Shown in pieces: positions 44,255-55,912 of a stretch of DNA of 64,000 bases. The first letter of the stretch is position 1, and each line of letters starts with the position of its first letter. The DNA is from Coix lacryma-jobi var. lacryma-jobi (Eukaryota; Streptophyta; Magnoliopsida; Poales; Poaceae). The stretch covers positions 558,001 through 622,000 of the forward strand of contig CM019825.1 in NCBI GenBank assembly GCA_009763385.1. Reading direction: 5' to 3'. The notes beneath the pieces are model-generated. The model saw only the letters and a list, made by a program, of their open reading frames with translations, was not told the DNA's origin and did not search any database. The position numbers and the translations under genes were made by a program.

Positions 44255-45800
44255 CTATTTGAATACCTCTCTTTTCCTTAAGCAAAATAGACAAACCCTC
44301 CACCCATCTCTTGGGCCTAAAGCCCTGAACCTAACCCCTTCCCTTCTCTTTGCACCAGGCCCACCAGCCTGCTCTCCCCTCACCCCCGTCGGCCTGCCCG
44401 CACAGCCCAGCCCAACCTGGCCACCATCTTTCCCCTCCCCTTCTCCCCTTCGTCGCGGCCCAACTAAGCAAACAAGCCTGCTCGCCCTTCCCCTCCAGAA
44501 CCAGCCCAGCTGCGCCCCCTCCTTTCCCCTTTCCCCTCTCCACTTGCGCGGGCCGACGCGCGGCCCATCCGGCTTGCTTGGCCCAGCCGCTGGCTGCCCT
44601 GGCGCCCAAACCCTAGGAGCCCAAGCGCCTCCCAGGCCGCCGCCGCCAGGAGGGCGAGTGCCACACCCTCTCCACCTGCCCACCCGGCCGGATGGCCGCC
44701 ACGTGCCCTCGACATGCCTTTCGAGGATCGCCGTCGTCCATAGTAGGTCGCGAAGCTTCCGAGCCCTAGCGCGCCCCGTATAAAGAGCTCCTGTAGCCGC
44801 CCTCTGCCTCTTCTCCTCCCTCAAGCCGTCACCTCTCCTCTGCTCCACATCGACGGCAGCAGCCGCGCCCCAGCCAGCCGCATCGACTGGTCTAACCAAC
44901 CATGGTCGCCGGGTGCTGCAACCGCCGCCTCAGCCGACCACCACCTTGTCGTCATCACCACGACATCGTGCTCCTCCGCCGCGGCGCCCGGATGTCCTCG
45001 CCTCTGCGCTCCTCGTCGCCGTGCCGGTCAGCCGCGTCGCCTACCCGCACCGTCTTTGAGCCCCTTCTCGTCGGTCGGCCTCGCCATACCCCGACGTCAG
45101 TGTTGTCCTCCACCGCCGGGAGCCGCCTCGCCCTCTTCAAGTGCTGCAGAGCCGGCTTCCTCCTCGCCCGCGCAGAGAAACGTCGGGGCCCTACACCACA
45201 ACATCGCGTTCGCCACACCGAGACCAACCTACGGTCGCACGACCGACATCGCCCTCAACAGCCGCGACCGGTTCACCAAGCTCCTTCATCGGCTTCGCCC
45301 TTCCGTCAACCTCGCTGAGCTTCTATCTCCGTCCCGTGTAGAATGCCGGTTGCGGCCACAATCACCGCGACTTTTGCTCCTCCTTGCTGCCGGTGAGATA
45401 ACAACACCCAAACCCCCTCCCTTTTTCTTCACAATGTCATCTGTGCTGAAACCGGCCTTCGCGTCATGATCCACACTTCTGCAGGGAAGGCGACCCTATC
45501 ATGAAGCCTCCGCCGGAGCCATGGCACATTCCAGAAGCTGCTGCCAAGTCCGGCCACCTCCTGGACCCTTGCTTCCGCGTCCGCGCAACGGAAGCTAGCT
45601 CCCAACATGCTGCAGCCACGTACGGCCAAGCCGCAGCACCATCCGACCACAACAGCAAGCCACAACAGGACGGTGCTCCCTCTACGGTCAGCCAAGGTCT
45701 TCCTCGGCTGACCACGACATGCCCCGGCGCCTTCGACAACTCTCCGCTGAAGCCTCGTCTTCCCCACCATCGTCAAGGTCGAACCCGTGAACTTCTGTAA
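44255..45800. other. GC-rich U3/R-like part of the 5.5-kb element; overlapping frames
   Basis: Long overlapping frames (for example 44259-44783 +, 44902-45318 +, 45056-45469 +, 44255-44899 -) arise from high GC. None holds a domain, and frames exist in at least four phases over the same bases. I do not call a gene. Confidence 0.6.
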
Positions 45801-48800
45801 ACGTTACCCTCGACGTTAGCACGACGCTCGTTCAGTTGTACACCCTTTATCATCCGTACGATCGGTGTCTATCTGGGCTAAGCCTTCGCGCCGGCTACTG
45901 ATGTGTTATTGACCGCCCCGGAAGTACGCCCACGACGAAACCATGACCACAACGTGTTTAGACCAAATGGAACGAACCCTAGTCGACATGTTGGACGAAA
46001 GGTAATTCCCTTCTCATCTTTGACCGTAGGATACCCCCGATGGAAACGATAGCATATGGCAAAGGAGACCCCGTGACCCTCGATCGTGTCGCATAGTACA
46101 CTGGCCACGACGCCCCTCGACGCTCTCTCGATGCGCCTTACCACGAGTCTCCCTCGATGTCATGACCCTGTTTACCACCACCACAAACAGTTGGGACCCG
46201 TGTCATCTGATCGTCGACTTACCGAGCCCCTAGAAAGTCTCTTATTTATCTATCTGTACTCATGCTATACCTCGTTCTTACGACCACCTGTATATGCACT
46301 TGTGATACAGGATCCATCTAATCTCATGTTATGGGAATGTGCTACTCCACTTATTTGGTTCAATGTGTCTTTGTGTCGCTATATGGTTCTTATCGTTGTA
46401 TGGATGAATGTTCGGGTGTTAGTCAGTGTGTGCCGAGCCCTTGAGCTGGCTGAGTGGTCGTACCTTGTTCGGACGTTACGATCGCGAGACCCGTCTCGCG
46501 ATGGCCGTGATGCCGAATGTAACACGACCCTTGTTAGTGTATCTTATGGTCGCGAGTACACCTCGCCATGACCATGGAGCTATGCTCTCTTTTCACTTAT
46601 TTGAATATGTTTTATAAATGCTTCTTCGTGCACAAACTCTTGTATGCTTGTACCCGTTGACCACTGCATATCTTGATTCTCGCGGTGACAACCGCACCAC
46701 TATGAATCTAGAAATTACTTAGTGCTAGAGCACTCGGTCGGGTACCCTACAAGTAGTTTGCGTACTTGCATCTTATATTGTGCCACTCCTTCCAACACCC
46801 CGTCTTCTACCATGACGTGTGTGTTGGAATGAACCCTTGACTTATATGTTTGTACCCTCGCTATTCCTTTTGTTAGCAAAGCTATGGTCTATGTTGTATC
46901 TCAGGACCCGCACGTCGACTCGATCGACCACCTAAACACATTTCTTTAGAGATGTGCCTAAGGACATAGCATAGATGTGCTGAGCAAACCCCGCTCTTAT
47001 GAGTGACCCTGAGTCTTGGTTCCCGACGTACTGTGTCGTGTGGATCGAGAGGATTGTAGATCTCCAGATCCTGTGCGCACCGCTGTTGCCATAGCGGGCA
47101 AGCCAAGATACCTTGGAGACAAGTCACAATGGTGTTAATCATTCTTATGATCGATTGACCTTTGGGATAAGGCTACAAGAGTTGAAACCCCGTTGATCTT
47201 TATTCGTTAGGCCTGTCCTCCGATTTACGCCCTTTTAAATGATGACCAAATCGAAGGATGTGAGCCGTGGTGTTTGCTAAGGATAGGCCTTGGTTTGAAC
47301 CCTATGCCATAAAGTCGTATTGGCTTGGCCAAGACTTAAACTTGCAAACCACCACCTTGTTCCTAGCTCGAGGAAATCGGACAACCGCCGAGTGAGCTAA
47401 ACCTTGTGTGTTTTAGTGTCTCGTTGGTGTTAATGGATCTTCCAACGTCCCGTCGTATTTTCAATTATGGTGTGAGTGTTCTCTTGCCTTGTATGTCGTT
47501 TCGTGGAGTAGCATACGATTGGACCGAGAGAGCCTGGACGACAACAAGGACCGCGAGATGAAGTCAACTCAGGAGGAGATGACCCCGCTAATGGAACACC
47601 AACGAGGAATAAATAACCACGACTACGACTACTTCGCAGGTGCCATGGCAGCACCCTCTTTTAGAGAATCCTATTAGACATTGCAAATATGTAGACTTGC
47701 TAGCGCTTTATATTTATTCTTTTGCTAATATATTGAAGCATGATATTACCTAAGCCATTATTACCTGATTCCAACCCACTCTACCACAACACCCTGCTTT
47801 GCGCATTCGCTCACTTATTCATGCTTACTCGCCTGCTTGCTTGCATGTTTCACCATTATATTATTAACTCCACTTCGTATTATATCTAAGATGTGATGTG
47901 GATGGTGAACCCTTGGGAATGGTTTGGCGGGTGATGCCAGACTTGGTGATGTGTGAGCGTGTTGCGTGTGTGACTAGGGTGTGTGGAGGGTGAGGGTTGA
48001 GTCGACCGAGCCGGAATATACGACGAGCCTGGTGTGAGTCTTGCCGTGGGGCATATCTGGATGCCCTTGTGGTTGTGAAACCTGTGGCGGGTTAAGTGGT
48101 GACTTGAGGTGGATCCGGGTGTGAGCCGTTGGTGGAACCCGGATCATGAGCGTGCTGTGGTGGCACGAATAACGAAAACCTTTGAGAAGACATTCCGGCT
48201 TAGTCACCCTAGGTGGAGCGGGAACCTGACCACGGGGAATACCTTTACATGCCACCGCGCTCCTTATGGACGGGGACAGTCGGACTACCTGGTAGAGCAA
48301 TGCCACTACTGCTAGGCGAGAGAGTGCGAGGAAGGTACGGGTATGGGAGTCCCACACCCTTCCGAGACGATCACGGCTCCCACTTCGGGAGAGGGAACGT
48401 GACTTCACGGACTTAGCCATCCCAGACAGACTTGGGTGTTCCAGGGATGAGAGGTAGGGTGGCATTACTCTAGGCTGGCAAGCGACCGATATCCGCCTAG
48501 GCACACCTAGGGTGCCGATGATGGCGATCTTGTGGATATTGTAGAACCTCTGCAGAGTGTATGGTTGATCGATCGATACGTTAGCCAATTCGTTGGCTGC
48601 GGACCTTTTCCCTGACCAGCTTTCCGACGTAGCGAGAGTTCTCTTTTCTTCTCCTGGTATGTGAGTGCCGGCCGTGAACCTGGTGTGAGGTTGCGGACCG
48701 TTGAGACAAGGCTGGGAGGGAGCTGGCCTCTATCGACTGAGCGGTTGAGTGTGTGAGATGAGGTGATGGTGTTGTGATGATTGGGATGGATATGGATATT

Positions 48801-49260
48801 AATATGGTGGATGGGTGTGTGTGATTGGGAATGTGTTAAAACTTGATAACATTATTATATTGTTTACTGCTCATGCGCTAGGATGCAAATCCACAGCCAA
48901 ATCTTAGGATCGCCAGATCCCTTGTTTTATCTTTTCCACTAAAGCTCATCGGTGCTGACCATGGCCTGCACACATCTGGCGGTGTGCAGATTTTCCTGCT
49001 TCAAGAAGTACTAACTCTAGGAGGATTAGGAGGTTGCGTGCCTACGCTCAAGTTTGGTTCGGAGGATCCGGTCGATGTTGCGGTACGACAACTCTGATGA
49101 TGCCCATGAAGGAGGAGCCTTCACTCGATAGACTTCCGCTAGAATAAACTATGTAATAGGTGATACCCCTATGATGTAATGCTTATCATTATATAATATT
49201 ACGATGTATGACTGTGATATCGGCTGATATATGATAATATGATGAGATCAGTTCCTGGTT
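45800..49260. other. rest of the 5.5-kb element, no gene seen
   Basis: Mixed-composition sequence. The longest frame (47974-48588, minus, 204 codons) has no recognisable domain. Late words such as TATAATATTACGATGTATGACTGTGATATC (49194 on) suit the end of an LTR. Confidence 0.5.
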
Positions 49261-49323
49261 TATCATATTATAACTCATTCTGTGGATTTTCCCTTCGTAG
49301 AAAATTGAGGATGTTTCAATCGG

Positions 49324-50793
49324 AAAGGAAGAGTAGCTTCCTTACAGCCAAAGAGTTCTACGAACTCCTTACTTTGGTCTCTTGCTAGCCCAAAACAAAA
49401 TAGTTCACTTTTGTGAAAATTAATTTTTAGACCCGACAATTTTTCGAAAGCACCTAGTACCAATTTTAAATTATTAGCTCCCTCGAGATCATTTTCCAAG
49501 AACAGTATAGTATCATCTGCATACTGAAGGATGGAAAAACCATCCTCCACCAGATTAGGCACTAGGCCCTTGAATTGGTTATTGGTCTTAGCTCTGGAAA
49601 CTAGAATAGCCAACATGTCAGGAACTAGGTTAAACAAGATTGGAGATAAGGGATCTCCCTGTTTGAGTCCCTGCCTAGTCTGAAAATAATGGCCAATTTC
49701 CTCATTCACTTTAACCCCTACGCTACCTTGGGAGACCACTGCCTCAATCCACTTAAACCAAAGGGGGGAGAAACCTTTCAATCTAAGAGTTTGCTGCAAA
49801 AAAGCCCAATTAACTTTATCGTAAGCCTTCTCAAAATCTAGTTTAAGAATGACTCCATTTTTTTTCCTTTTATGCAGTTCATGAACTGTTTCATGCAATA
49901 CCACCACACCTTCCAGAATATTTCTTCCCCGTAAAATGTCCGTTTGTGATGGTCTGACCATCTTATTTGCAATACTCATCAATCTATTAGCCAAGACTTT
50001 TGTAAATATCTTGAAACTAACATTGAGCATGCAAATTGGTCTAAACTGTTGAATTTGTTTTGCCTCTTTCAGTTTTGGAATCAAGGCAATGGTACCAAAA
50101 TTCAACTAAACAGGGGCAACTTACCACACTGGAAGTCTCTGAACATTGCCATTAAATCATCCTTAATAAGGCTCCAAAAAACCCGATAAAATTCTACCGG
50201 AAAACCGTCAGGTCTAGGAGCCTTGTTGTGCTTCATCTGGAAAATGGCCTCTCTTACTTCTTTTTCTGTAAAATCCCCCGTCAGCAATTCATTTTCTAGT
50301 TCACTAACTTGGGGAATGTCCCCTACCTGTGACTCATCAAGGGAGAAATCATTTCTCTGTGATGATCCATAAACCTTTATAGTACTTTGTGATAACTTTC
50401 TTTAAGTTTTCCTGACCTTCGATAATTTTGTCATCTTGTTCTAGCTGAAAAATTGTTGTCTTTCTTTTTTTGCCATTAGCTACCATCTGAAAATACCTCG
50501 TGTTGCTATCTCCTTCCAACAGATCCTTGGTCTTGGCTCTCTGAAACCATCGAATTTCTTCTTCCCTAAACAACTGAGTAATTCTCTCTTTAGTATTTTG
50601 TTTGAGATCAAGCTCCTACTGACTCAGAAGTTGAGTCTCCGCTTTCTTATCCAGTTTATATGCAAGCCTTAACAGTTCCTCTTTTTCCTTCTTACAATTC
50701 CCATCCACATTCTTTTCCCACCCTCTCAAAAATTGTCTCAACCTTCTGATCCTGTTCTGCCACTTCTGTAAAGAAGTAGAGCCTTTTTTCTCG
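49324..50793 (-). pseudogene. LINE reverse transcriptase core
   Basis: Reading the minus strand: FQRAKTKDLLEGDSNTRYF (near 50520), TGDFTEKEVREAIFQMKHNKA and PDGFPVEFYRVFW (50150-50287), LNFGTIALIPKLKEA, QFRPICMLNVSFKIFTKVLA, GVILKLDFEKAYDKVNWAFL, QGLKQGDPLSPILFNLV and LQYADDTILFLEND (the YADD box, 49500-49530). INFHKSELFCFG follows. One frameshift separates the first and second parts near 50104. The frame is cut at 49323 by the 5.5-kb insertion, right after CKEATLPF. It is related to, but clearly different from, the LINE at 39409-41904. Confidence 0.88.
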
Positions 50794-50798
50794 CCATT

Positions 50799-52345
50799 TG
50801 TTGACGCTTCTTAATGCCACCACTAGAACTAGACTATGGAGCCTAATCCCCGGCAACGGCACCAGAGATGCTTGTTGACACCAGAAGTGGCAAACGGATA
50901 TACCGCAAGCGTACGGTAGTCAATTGTAGCCTTTCACCGGGAGTATTCCAGGTATCGTATTTCCACAGGGAACGTGAAGTGGATTAACTAGAAGTAGGGT
51001 CGTCAAAGGATGATCAAAGAGTATATGATAACTGGGATAGAGAGGTCTTCCTAATATCAATATCTGGTACTGGTTTTCTAAGAGTACTGAGGTTTACCAC
51101 CTCATTCCTTACTGGGGGCGAAGGACGAAACAGTAGTTGATTAAAAGGTTTTCCACCTAACAACTACTGAGGCTGCAATGCTGCTACCCAACTATTATTT
51201 TCAACTTGCCTACAACACTTGAGAGGAACTCCAAGCACTAGTTGTGTCTGTCACTCTACCACCAGGCGTCTACACAAGTGCGACAAGAAGTCCACACCGG
51301 CAAGATATAGCCTAGACACCACGTCTACACTAATCTTACTACTCTAAAGCTAAGCTTATTAGGCCTAGAGCACTTCAACAAAGTAAAGCAATGCGCCAAG
51401 TAAAAGAACTGTAAACTTAAATTACCAGACCAGAATATTAAATACTAGAAGGACTCAGATGTAACACTTACAAGAAGAATTGCATCCGCTGAGGCGCACC
51501 TTGGAGAAGATTCCCGACAGGTCGGGACTCATCTGTGGAACTCCTCACTCCCTTTCCTCTCTTCTAACACTAAAGCTACTAAGTAGGCTTTCTCTCCTTG
51601 GATGCATACAAATGAAGAGCTCTAGGTATTTATAGCTTGGAGGTGGAGTAGCGGCTACTCCGGTGCCACGTCAGCGATCCGCGTGCTCTCCTTCCTTGGC
51701 CATTGGATCAAACCGCCATAGCAACCGCCATGGATGGATGGCCTTGATTTCTTCACGTGTGAAACATGTGCAAACAACCGACATTGGATGGGGTTCACCC
51801 TGGGGTCGGCCGACCCCAGCCAATGACAGGTGGGCCCACCACCTTGCTTCTAGAAGGTGCTGATGTCACCAGGCTGAACAGTGTAGCCAGGGCCCACCAA
51901 GGGGGGGGTCGGCCGACCCCCCTATGATAGGGCTGGCCCACCTTCTTCTCTCCCTTGGTGACCCCACATGTCATGGAGCAAGTCTTGTGTTGATGGTTGC
52001 ATTTGGTTTCGGTGTGGACCCATGAATCCATGTGCTTCTCATCTTGTACCATTGAGTAAAAGCACATGTTTGATCCAAGGGTTGATATTGGCTTGAACAT
52101 GCTTCTCTTGGATCGTGCCATGTCACCCTGGCCGAGGTGGCCCCAAGGTTGGGTTGGTCGACCCCCTTGGTGGGCCCACTTGGTCTCATTTTGTTCATTT
52201 TGCCATCTCCTACAAGTTCACAAGCTAAGAGTACAAGTGGAACTTATTAGTGATAAATATGCTCATGATATGCTATACTTCCTTGAAACCGAGGCCTGTT
52301 GACGGTATTTTGATAAGGTAAAACATGCTATAACTTCCATCAACA
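50799..52345 (-). mobile_element. solo LTR in the LINE (TSD CCATT)
   Basis: The + strand begins TGTTGACGC and ends CTTCCATCAACA. The exact duplication CCATT lies at 50794-50798 and 52346-52350. The left part contains CCCCGGCAACGGCACCAGAG (50850), the reverse of a TGGTGCCGTTGCCGGGG motif usually found at the LTR/PBS edge of grass gypsy elements. A second TGTTGACACC follows at 50874. So the block may hold an LTR plus a short internal stub or a rearranged end. It is related to the LTR at 1012-2787. GGTCGGCCGACCCC palindromes occur at 51806 and 51908. Confidence 0.82.
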
Positions 52346-52350
52346 CCATT

Positions 52351-53135
52351 CCAAACTTTTGCCACCGTATCAAAGAAATCTTCCCGAAGGAACCACCCAA
52401 ATTCAAACTTAAATTGGGGCATTTCCTTTCTTTGAATTCTTGTGGTCGTGCAAATTAGCAGGGGAGTATGATCAGAAATTTCTCGATTCAAAGCCTGAAC
52501 TGTGACAAGAGGTAATTTTTGCTCCCATTTAGTACTGGCTAACACTCTGTCTAATCTTTCATAGGTTGGTATCTCCCTTGAATTAGCCCAAGTGAATTTG
52601 CGACCCGACATCTCGATTTCCCTCAAGCCCAACCCATCTATGATGGCATTGAATAAGAAGGGCCAACGTTTGTCGAATTTATCGTTGTTCTTTTCGCTTG
52701 AATTTCTAATAATGTTAAAATCACCTCCAATTAACAGAGGAAGAGAGACTCTACTGCAGGTCTTCACCAATTCAGTTAGGAACCTCTCTTTGAACTCAGG
52801 TTGGGCCGCACCATAAACCGCCACTAGACACCACTGAAAACCATCCTCTTTGTTTCTGAGTTGAAATTTTATGCCCCATCAACTATGCTGCCAATGTCAA
52901 AAACATCCAGGTTAACCCCCAACAAAATGCCACCAGACCTCCCATTCGGCTCAGTCCAATGCAATAGGAAATTCCTTCCTGCACACAGCCTACCAAGCTT
53001 AGCTTGAGAGAAGTCCTTTTTCCCGGTTTCCAAAAGAGCAATGAAGTCTAAACTCTCCTCTTTTGCCGAGTTATAAAGAAATCTAGTTTTAGCCAAGTCA
53101 CGTAGACCTCTGCTGTTCCAGAAAACTCCTCTCAT
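52351..53135 (-). pseudogene. LINE endonuclease (APE type), frameshifted
   Basis: The minus strand opens MRGVFWNSRGLRDLAKTRFL (N-terminal endonuclease block with the metal-binding Asn region). LDFIALLETGKKDFSQAKL (catalytic Glu box) and RSGGILLGV follow. After a shift near 52865 come LLIGGDFNIIRNSSEKN (GDFN box), LREIEMSGRKFTWANSREIPTYERLDRVL (with TYERLDR) and LNREISDHTPLLI (SDH catalytic box). These are all the APE-endonuclease motifs that nick target DNA for LINE insertion. One frameshift and the LTR at 52345 destroy it. Confidence 0.88.
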
Positions 53136-53159
53136 GATGTACTAATTTTATTAATCTTT

Positions 53160-53404
53160 ACTTTCAACTTTCTACATTCCTTTTTCCTGGACGACTTAGC
53201 CCTGGCGTTCTGTGGACGATCTTAGAATCACAACTTAGGTGATAACTATCTTCGTCGAAAATTTCCTCCATTAGATCTCCACAAAGGAATTCCACTGCCT
53301 TTTTTTCAAAGCTAGCACTATCATCTGAATCACTTTCTGAACAGATCTCACCGTCCCTCGGAAAATCACAGGCAAAAGAGCCTTTAGTTCTTTCCTCTTT
53401 TAAA
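53160..53404 (-). pseudogene. LINE ORF1 acidic C-terminal remnant
   Basis: The minus strand reads EERTKGSFACDFPRDGEICS, ESDSDDSASFEKKAVEFLCG and DLMEEIFDEDSYHL, an acidic stretch of the kind that ends ORF1 in plant L1 elements. It lies directly upstream of the endonuclease. Assignment rests on position and composition. Confidence 0.55.
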
Positions 53405-55079
53405 AAACGCCTCTAGTGAACCTTCAAACGATAAATTATTTGTACTTGATCATCGCTGATCTCAGGCATCTTGAAACGAAGTGGTCCCACCAGGCGTGCC
53501 AAAAAGTGTGTTGACGCAAAACGTGACACCTCGCGCCAAGCACACAGCAAGCCGAAAAACTGGCTTCAATCGGGTGCCCGGAGTGTGTTGATTCCGGAGA
53601 CGTGCCAGTCGGTTTGACCTGAAAACCAACAAGGGATAAAAACATGAGAATACCTCTGGAACGTGCCGGGTGAGACCAGACAGTTCCATATGTACGGCTT
53701 TAAAAGCCAATCACGACGGCACACAGCTATAGAAGCTGTCTGTCAGAGCATGTTTATAAAATCATTCGGCAAGTATGAAAACAGAGTATGTAAAGCATAT
53801 TAACTGCCGAATACACATGTAAGGAAAGACATGCTCGAACAAATTAGAGATGATGTAAACAGGTAACTTGCCAAAATAGATCTACTCAAATAACACATGC
53901 ATAGGCCAATCCAACTAATCTGCCGCACGTTTAGTCTTCATAAACCCATCAGGTATAAACTCAAGCAAAGCTAATCCACCGCATGATACCACTTGCTATG
54001 AGTCTACGCCACTTCTTATAATTAGATTAATCCACCGCATGATACAATCTAATTATAACAAGCTAAAAGCATGCATATATTTGAATAGATCTATAAAAGC
54101 TCATTACTCATGTAAGCATAACCAAAATCGGCAAAACAGCCGAATTGGGGTCCATGAAGAAGGAACAAACAAGCAAGCACGGTTAAACTAATCTAAAACC
54201 TGCATCTGCCGCACGATACCTAGTTTTATCAGAGCCTAATCATAAATGACATGCGTGAACCCGCGACATGTAACAATCTGGATTGAACTTTGATCCGGCC
54301 ACCATGATGTTATGATTAGCAAAAGCACAAGCAAACTTGTGAAAAAAAACAAGGCCGAACAAAGATCAATCTAGATTGGGCAAAAGAGTGTTACAAGAAT
54401 TAAATAAATAAAACATGTAACACATGATAACTTGATGAATCTATCAGATCTGCCAAATCTAATAGAGTCGATAACTATTTTTACTCATGACTCAATCCGC
54501 CGCACGATACAAGGCACAAGCAAAAACTTCCCGTCATAAGCTTAAATCCGCCGCACGATACTAAGCTTAACATACGAGACTACTTGCATCATATCTAAAT
54601 CCACCGCATGATACTAGACATGATAGCAAGGTTGTCGGTACTTACGGAGGTCGACGAATCGATGATTCCTCTCGAAGAACTCGACGACACGACTAAGGAC
54701 TCGAAGACGGCACGGGGCCGGTTTGTATTGATGTGGTTGTGAACAATTTTACAATGGTCGAGGGTTTATATTTATACCCTGGACGAAATACGAATCCTAA
54801 ACGATTACGATTTACGTAATAAAATATGGAAAGATACAAATCCTACTTCCTAATCCTTTTGGCGTCTTCCATTGTCACGTGTCTTCTCGTGCAAGCCGGC
54901 CTTGCTTGCGACATCCATCTCCCGAATGGAACCACCGCCTTGTAAAATAGCCGACCGCACAAGTATGCACCGAAACCCTGAGGACCAAATAGTCATCCGA
55001 TTGCTTGCCGAATCCTTTCTTCTCTGCTGGCTGGGTCCACCTGTCATATTCTTGTGCGTGCAAAAATCTGGTGTTAACA
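53405..55079 (-). mobile_element. gypsy LTR with a short leader stub
   Basis: On the minus strand the LTR runs from TGTTAACACC (55079) to GCGTCAACA (about 53510). It is followed by TTTTTGGCACGCCTGGTGGGACC, the familiar PBS-region wording of grass gypsy elements, and an ATG (MPEISDDQVQIIY) that looks like the first residues of gag. The element then stops and LINE sequence resumes near 53404, so the rest, including the 3' LTR, has been deleted. No TSD remains. The LTR holds the short repeat family listed separately. Confidence 0.78.
53920..54620. repeat. seven dispersed copies of an ATCYRCCGCAYGATAC motif
   Basis: Copies lie near 53927, 53973, 54029, 54204, 54486, 54544 and 54597, each a 16-mer of the form AATC-CGCCGCACGATAC or AATCCACCGCATGATAC (the first ends CGTTTAG). 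They alternate with runs of unrelated LTR sequence and lie in the half of the LTR upstream of its promoter-distal end. Confidence 0.85.
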
Positions 55080-55084
55080 GTACT

Positions 55085-55770
55085 CCCCCTATTGAATCCT
55101 AAAGACTGTAAATTAACAATTGCAGAATTCAAAGGAACAGAACAAAACGAACCATTTGAAGCCATACCTTCAATTATTTCCAGATTCTTCACCTCCACAC
55201 GCCGCTCCGCCTTCCGAAGCGTGTGTTCATCCGAAACACCCACTAGCCTTGGACTGGATCTAGATGGCAAGAACATGTTCTCTGGTAATAAGGCTGCACT
55301 CATGCTCCCGCCTTGGACTGGTGCCTTGCCCACGTGTGTTGTACCCAGAGAATCAACCACTATCGTCACTGCTTGCACCACTGTTCCACCAGACTGATTC
55401 GTGAGAACATCAGCCATTGTTTCCTTTGCTGCTCCTTCCAGCTCTTTCCCTTCCTCCCCAATCTTAACTACCAGACTTGGTTCAGTCTCTGGAGCAACAA
55501 CCAGAGAAGTTGCCCCCTCAGCCGACCCCAGATCAGTTTCCAACATCGGCTTATTTTCATCCTCCCTTGCCACCTTATCAGCAGCCTCATCAAGAACCAT
55601 GCTAACAAATTTGTCTAAAACCTGATTAGCCTTCCATGTCAAGAACGGTAGAAACTCTTCCTCATTCAGAAAGTGGCCCTTGGCCTTGGTCTCTCCATTC
55701 CCAGGGAGAGGAGCACCCTTCCCCCCTTCCCCACAACTCTTCTTGCGCTTAGTGTCCCTGGCCTCCTCCA
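55085..55770 (-). pseudogene. LINE ORF1 (RNA-binding protein) part
   Basis: The minus strand reads TKRKKSCGEGGKGAPLPGN, NEEEFLPFLTWKANQVLDKF and, near the insertion, SRSSPRLVGVSDEHTLRKAERR followed by LNSAIVNLQSLGF. This SSPRL-x(8)-L-x-KAERR wording and its place upstream of the endonuclease suit the end of a plant L1 ORF1. The RNA-binding start is not visible. At 55804 and 55847 a 25-bp GCACAAGCATTAGCAGGTAG block is directly repeated, which marks the degraded left limit. Confidence 0.55.
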
Positions 55771-55912
55771 ATAGGCAGAACCAGTTAATTGAAACATCTA
55801 AAGCACAAGCATTAGCAGGTAGCAGCCAACACAGGTAGCAGGTAGCACAAGCATTAGCAGGTAGCAGCCCTGCACACATCAACCAATAGGCGAACTGCTG
55901 GGAAGGTGGCAA

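Larger units (their letters stand above)
43767..49318 (+). mobile_element. 5552-bp TG..CA insertion without recognisable proteins (TSD ATCGG)
   Basis: It begins TGTAACAACCC and ends GGATGTTTCA, with exact duplication ATCGG at 43762-43766 and 49319-49323, the mark of an LTR retrotransposon or solo LTR. Inside, no gag, protease, RT or integrase motif was found on either strand, nor a second LTR copy or PBS by eye. A TATA-like CCGTATAAAGAGC lies near 44776, followed by a CT-rich transcription-start-like region. It is therefore either a very long solo LTR or a large retrotransposon derivative. Orientation + is inferred from TGTAACA as the LTR head and from the TATA box. Confidence 0.75.
42210..55790 (-). 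mobile_element. second L1-type LINE, split by three LTR insertions
   Basis: On the minus strand the LINE parts lie in order: ORF1 (about 55770-55085), acidic end of ORF1 (about 53400-53160), endonuclease (53135-52350), linker and RT (50794-49320), RT C-terminus and zf-RVT (43766-42366). Between them are an LTR with a gypsy leader stub (about 53405-55079), a solo LTR (50799-52345) and a 5552-bp TG..CA element (43767-49318). Removing the two TSD-supported inserts leaves LINE sequence that continues at the same protein position. The original LINE would be roughly 4.7 kb. Confidence 0.85.

Noticed and set aside
44255..45800. Long frames suggesting a gene next to AAACCCTAG-like words and a TATA box
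   Set aside because: They lie inside a TSD-flanked insertion in a LINE, overlap in four or more phases and hold no domain. The TATA is better explained as an LTR promoter.
47974..48588. 204-codon minus frame
   Set aside because: It is inside the same insertion, shows no recognisable domain, and could occur by chance at this composition.
53920..54620. CRISPR-like array of 16-bp repeats
   Set aside because: Spacing is irregular, spacers vary from about 30 to over 250 bp, it sits in a plant LTR and there are no cas genes.
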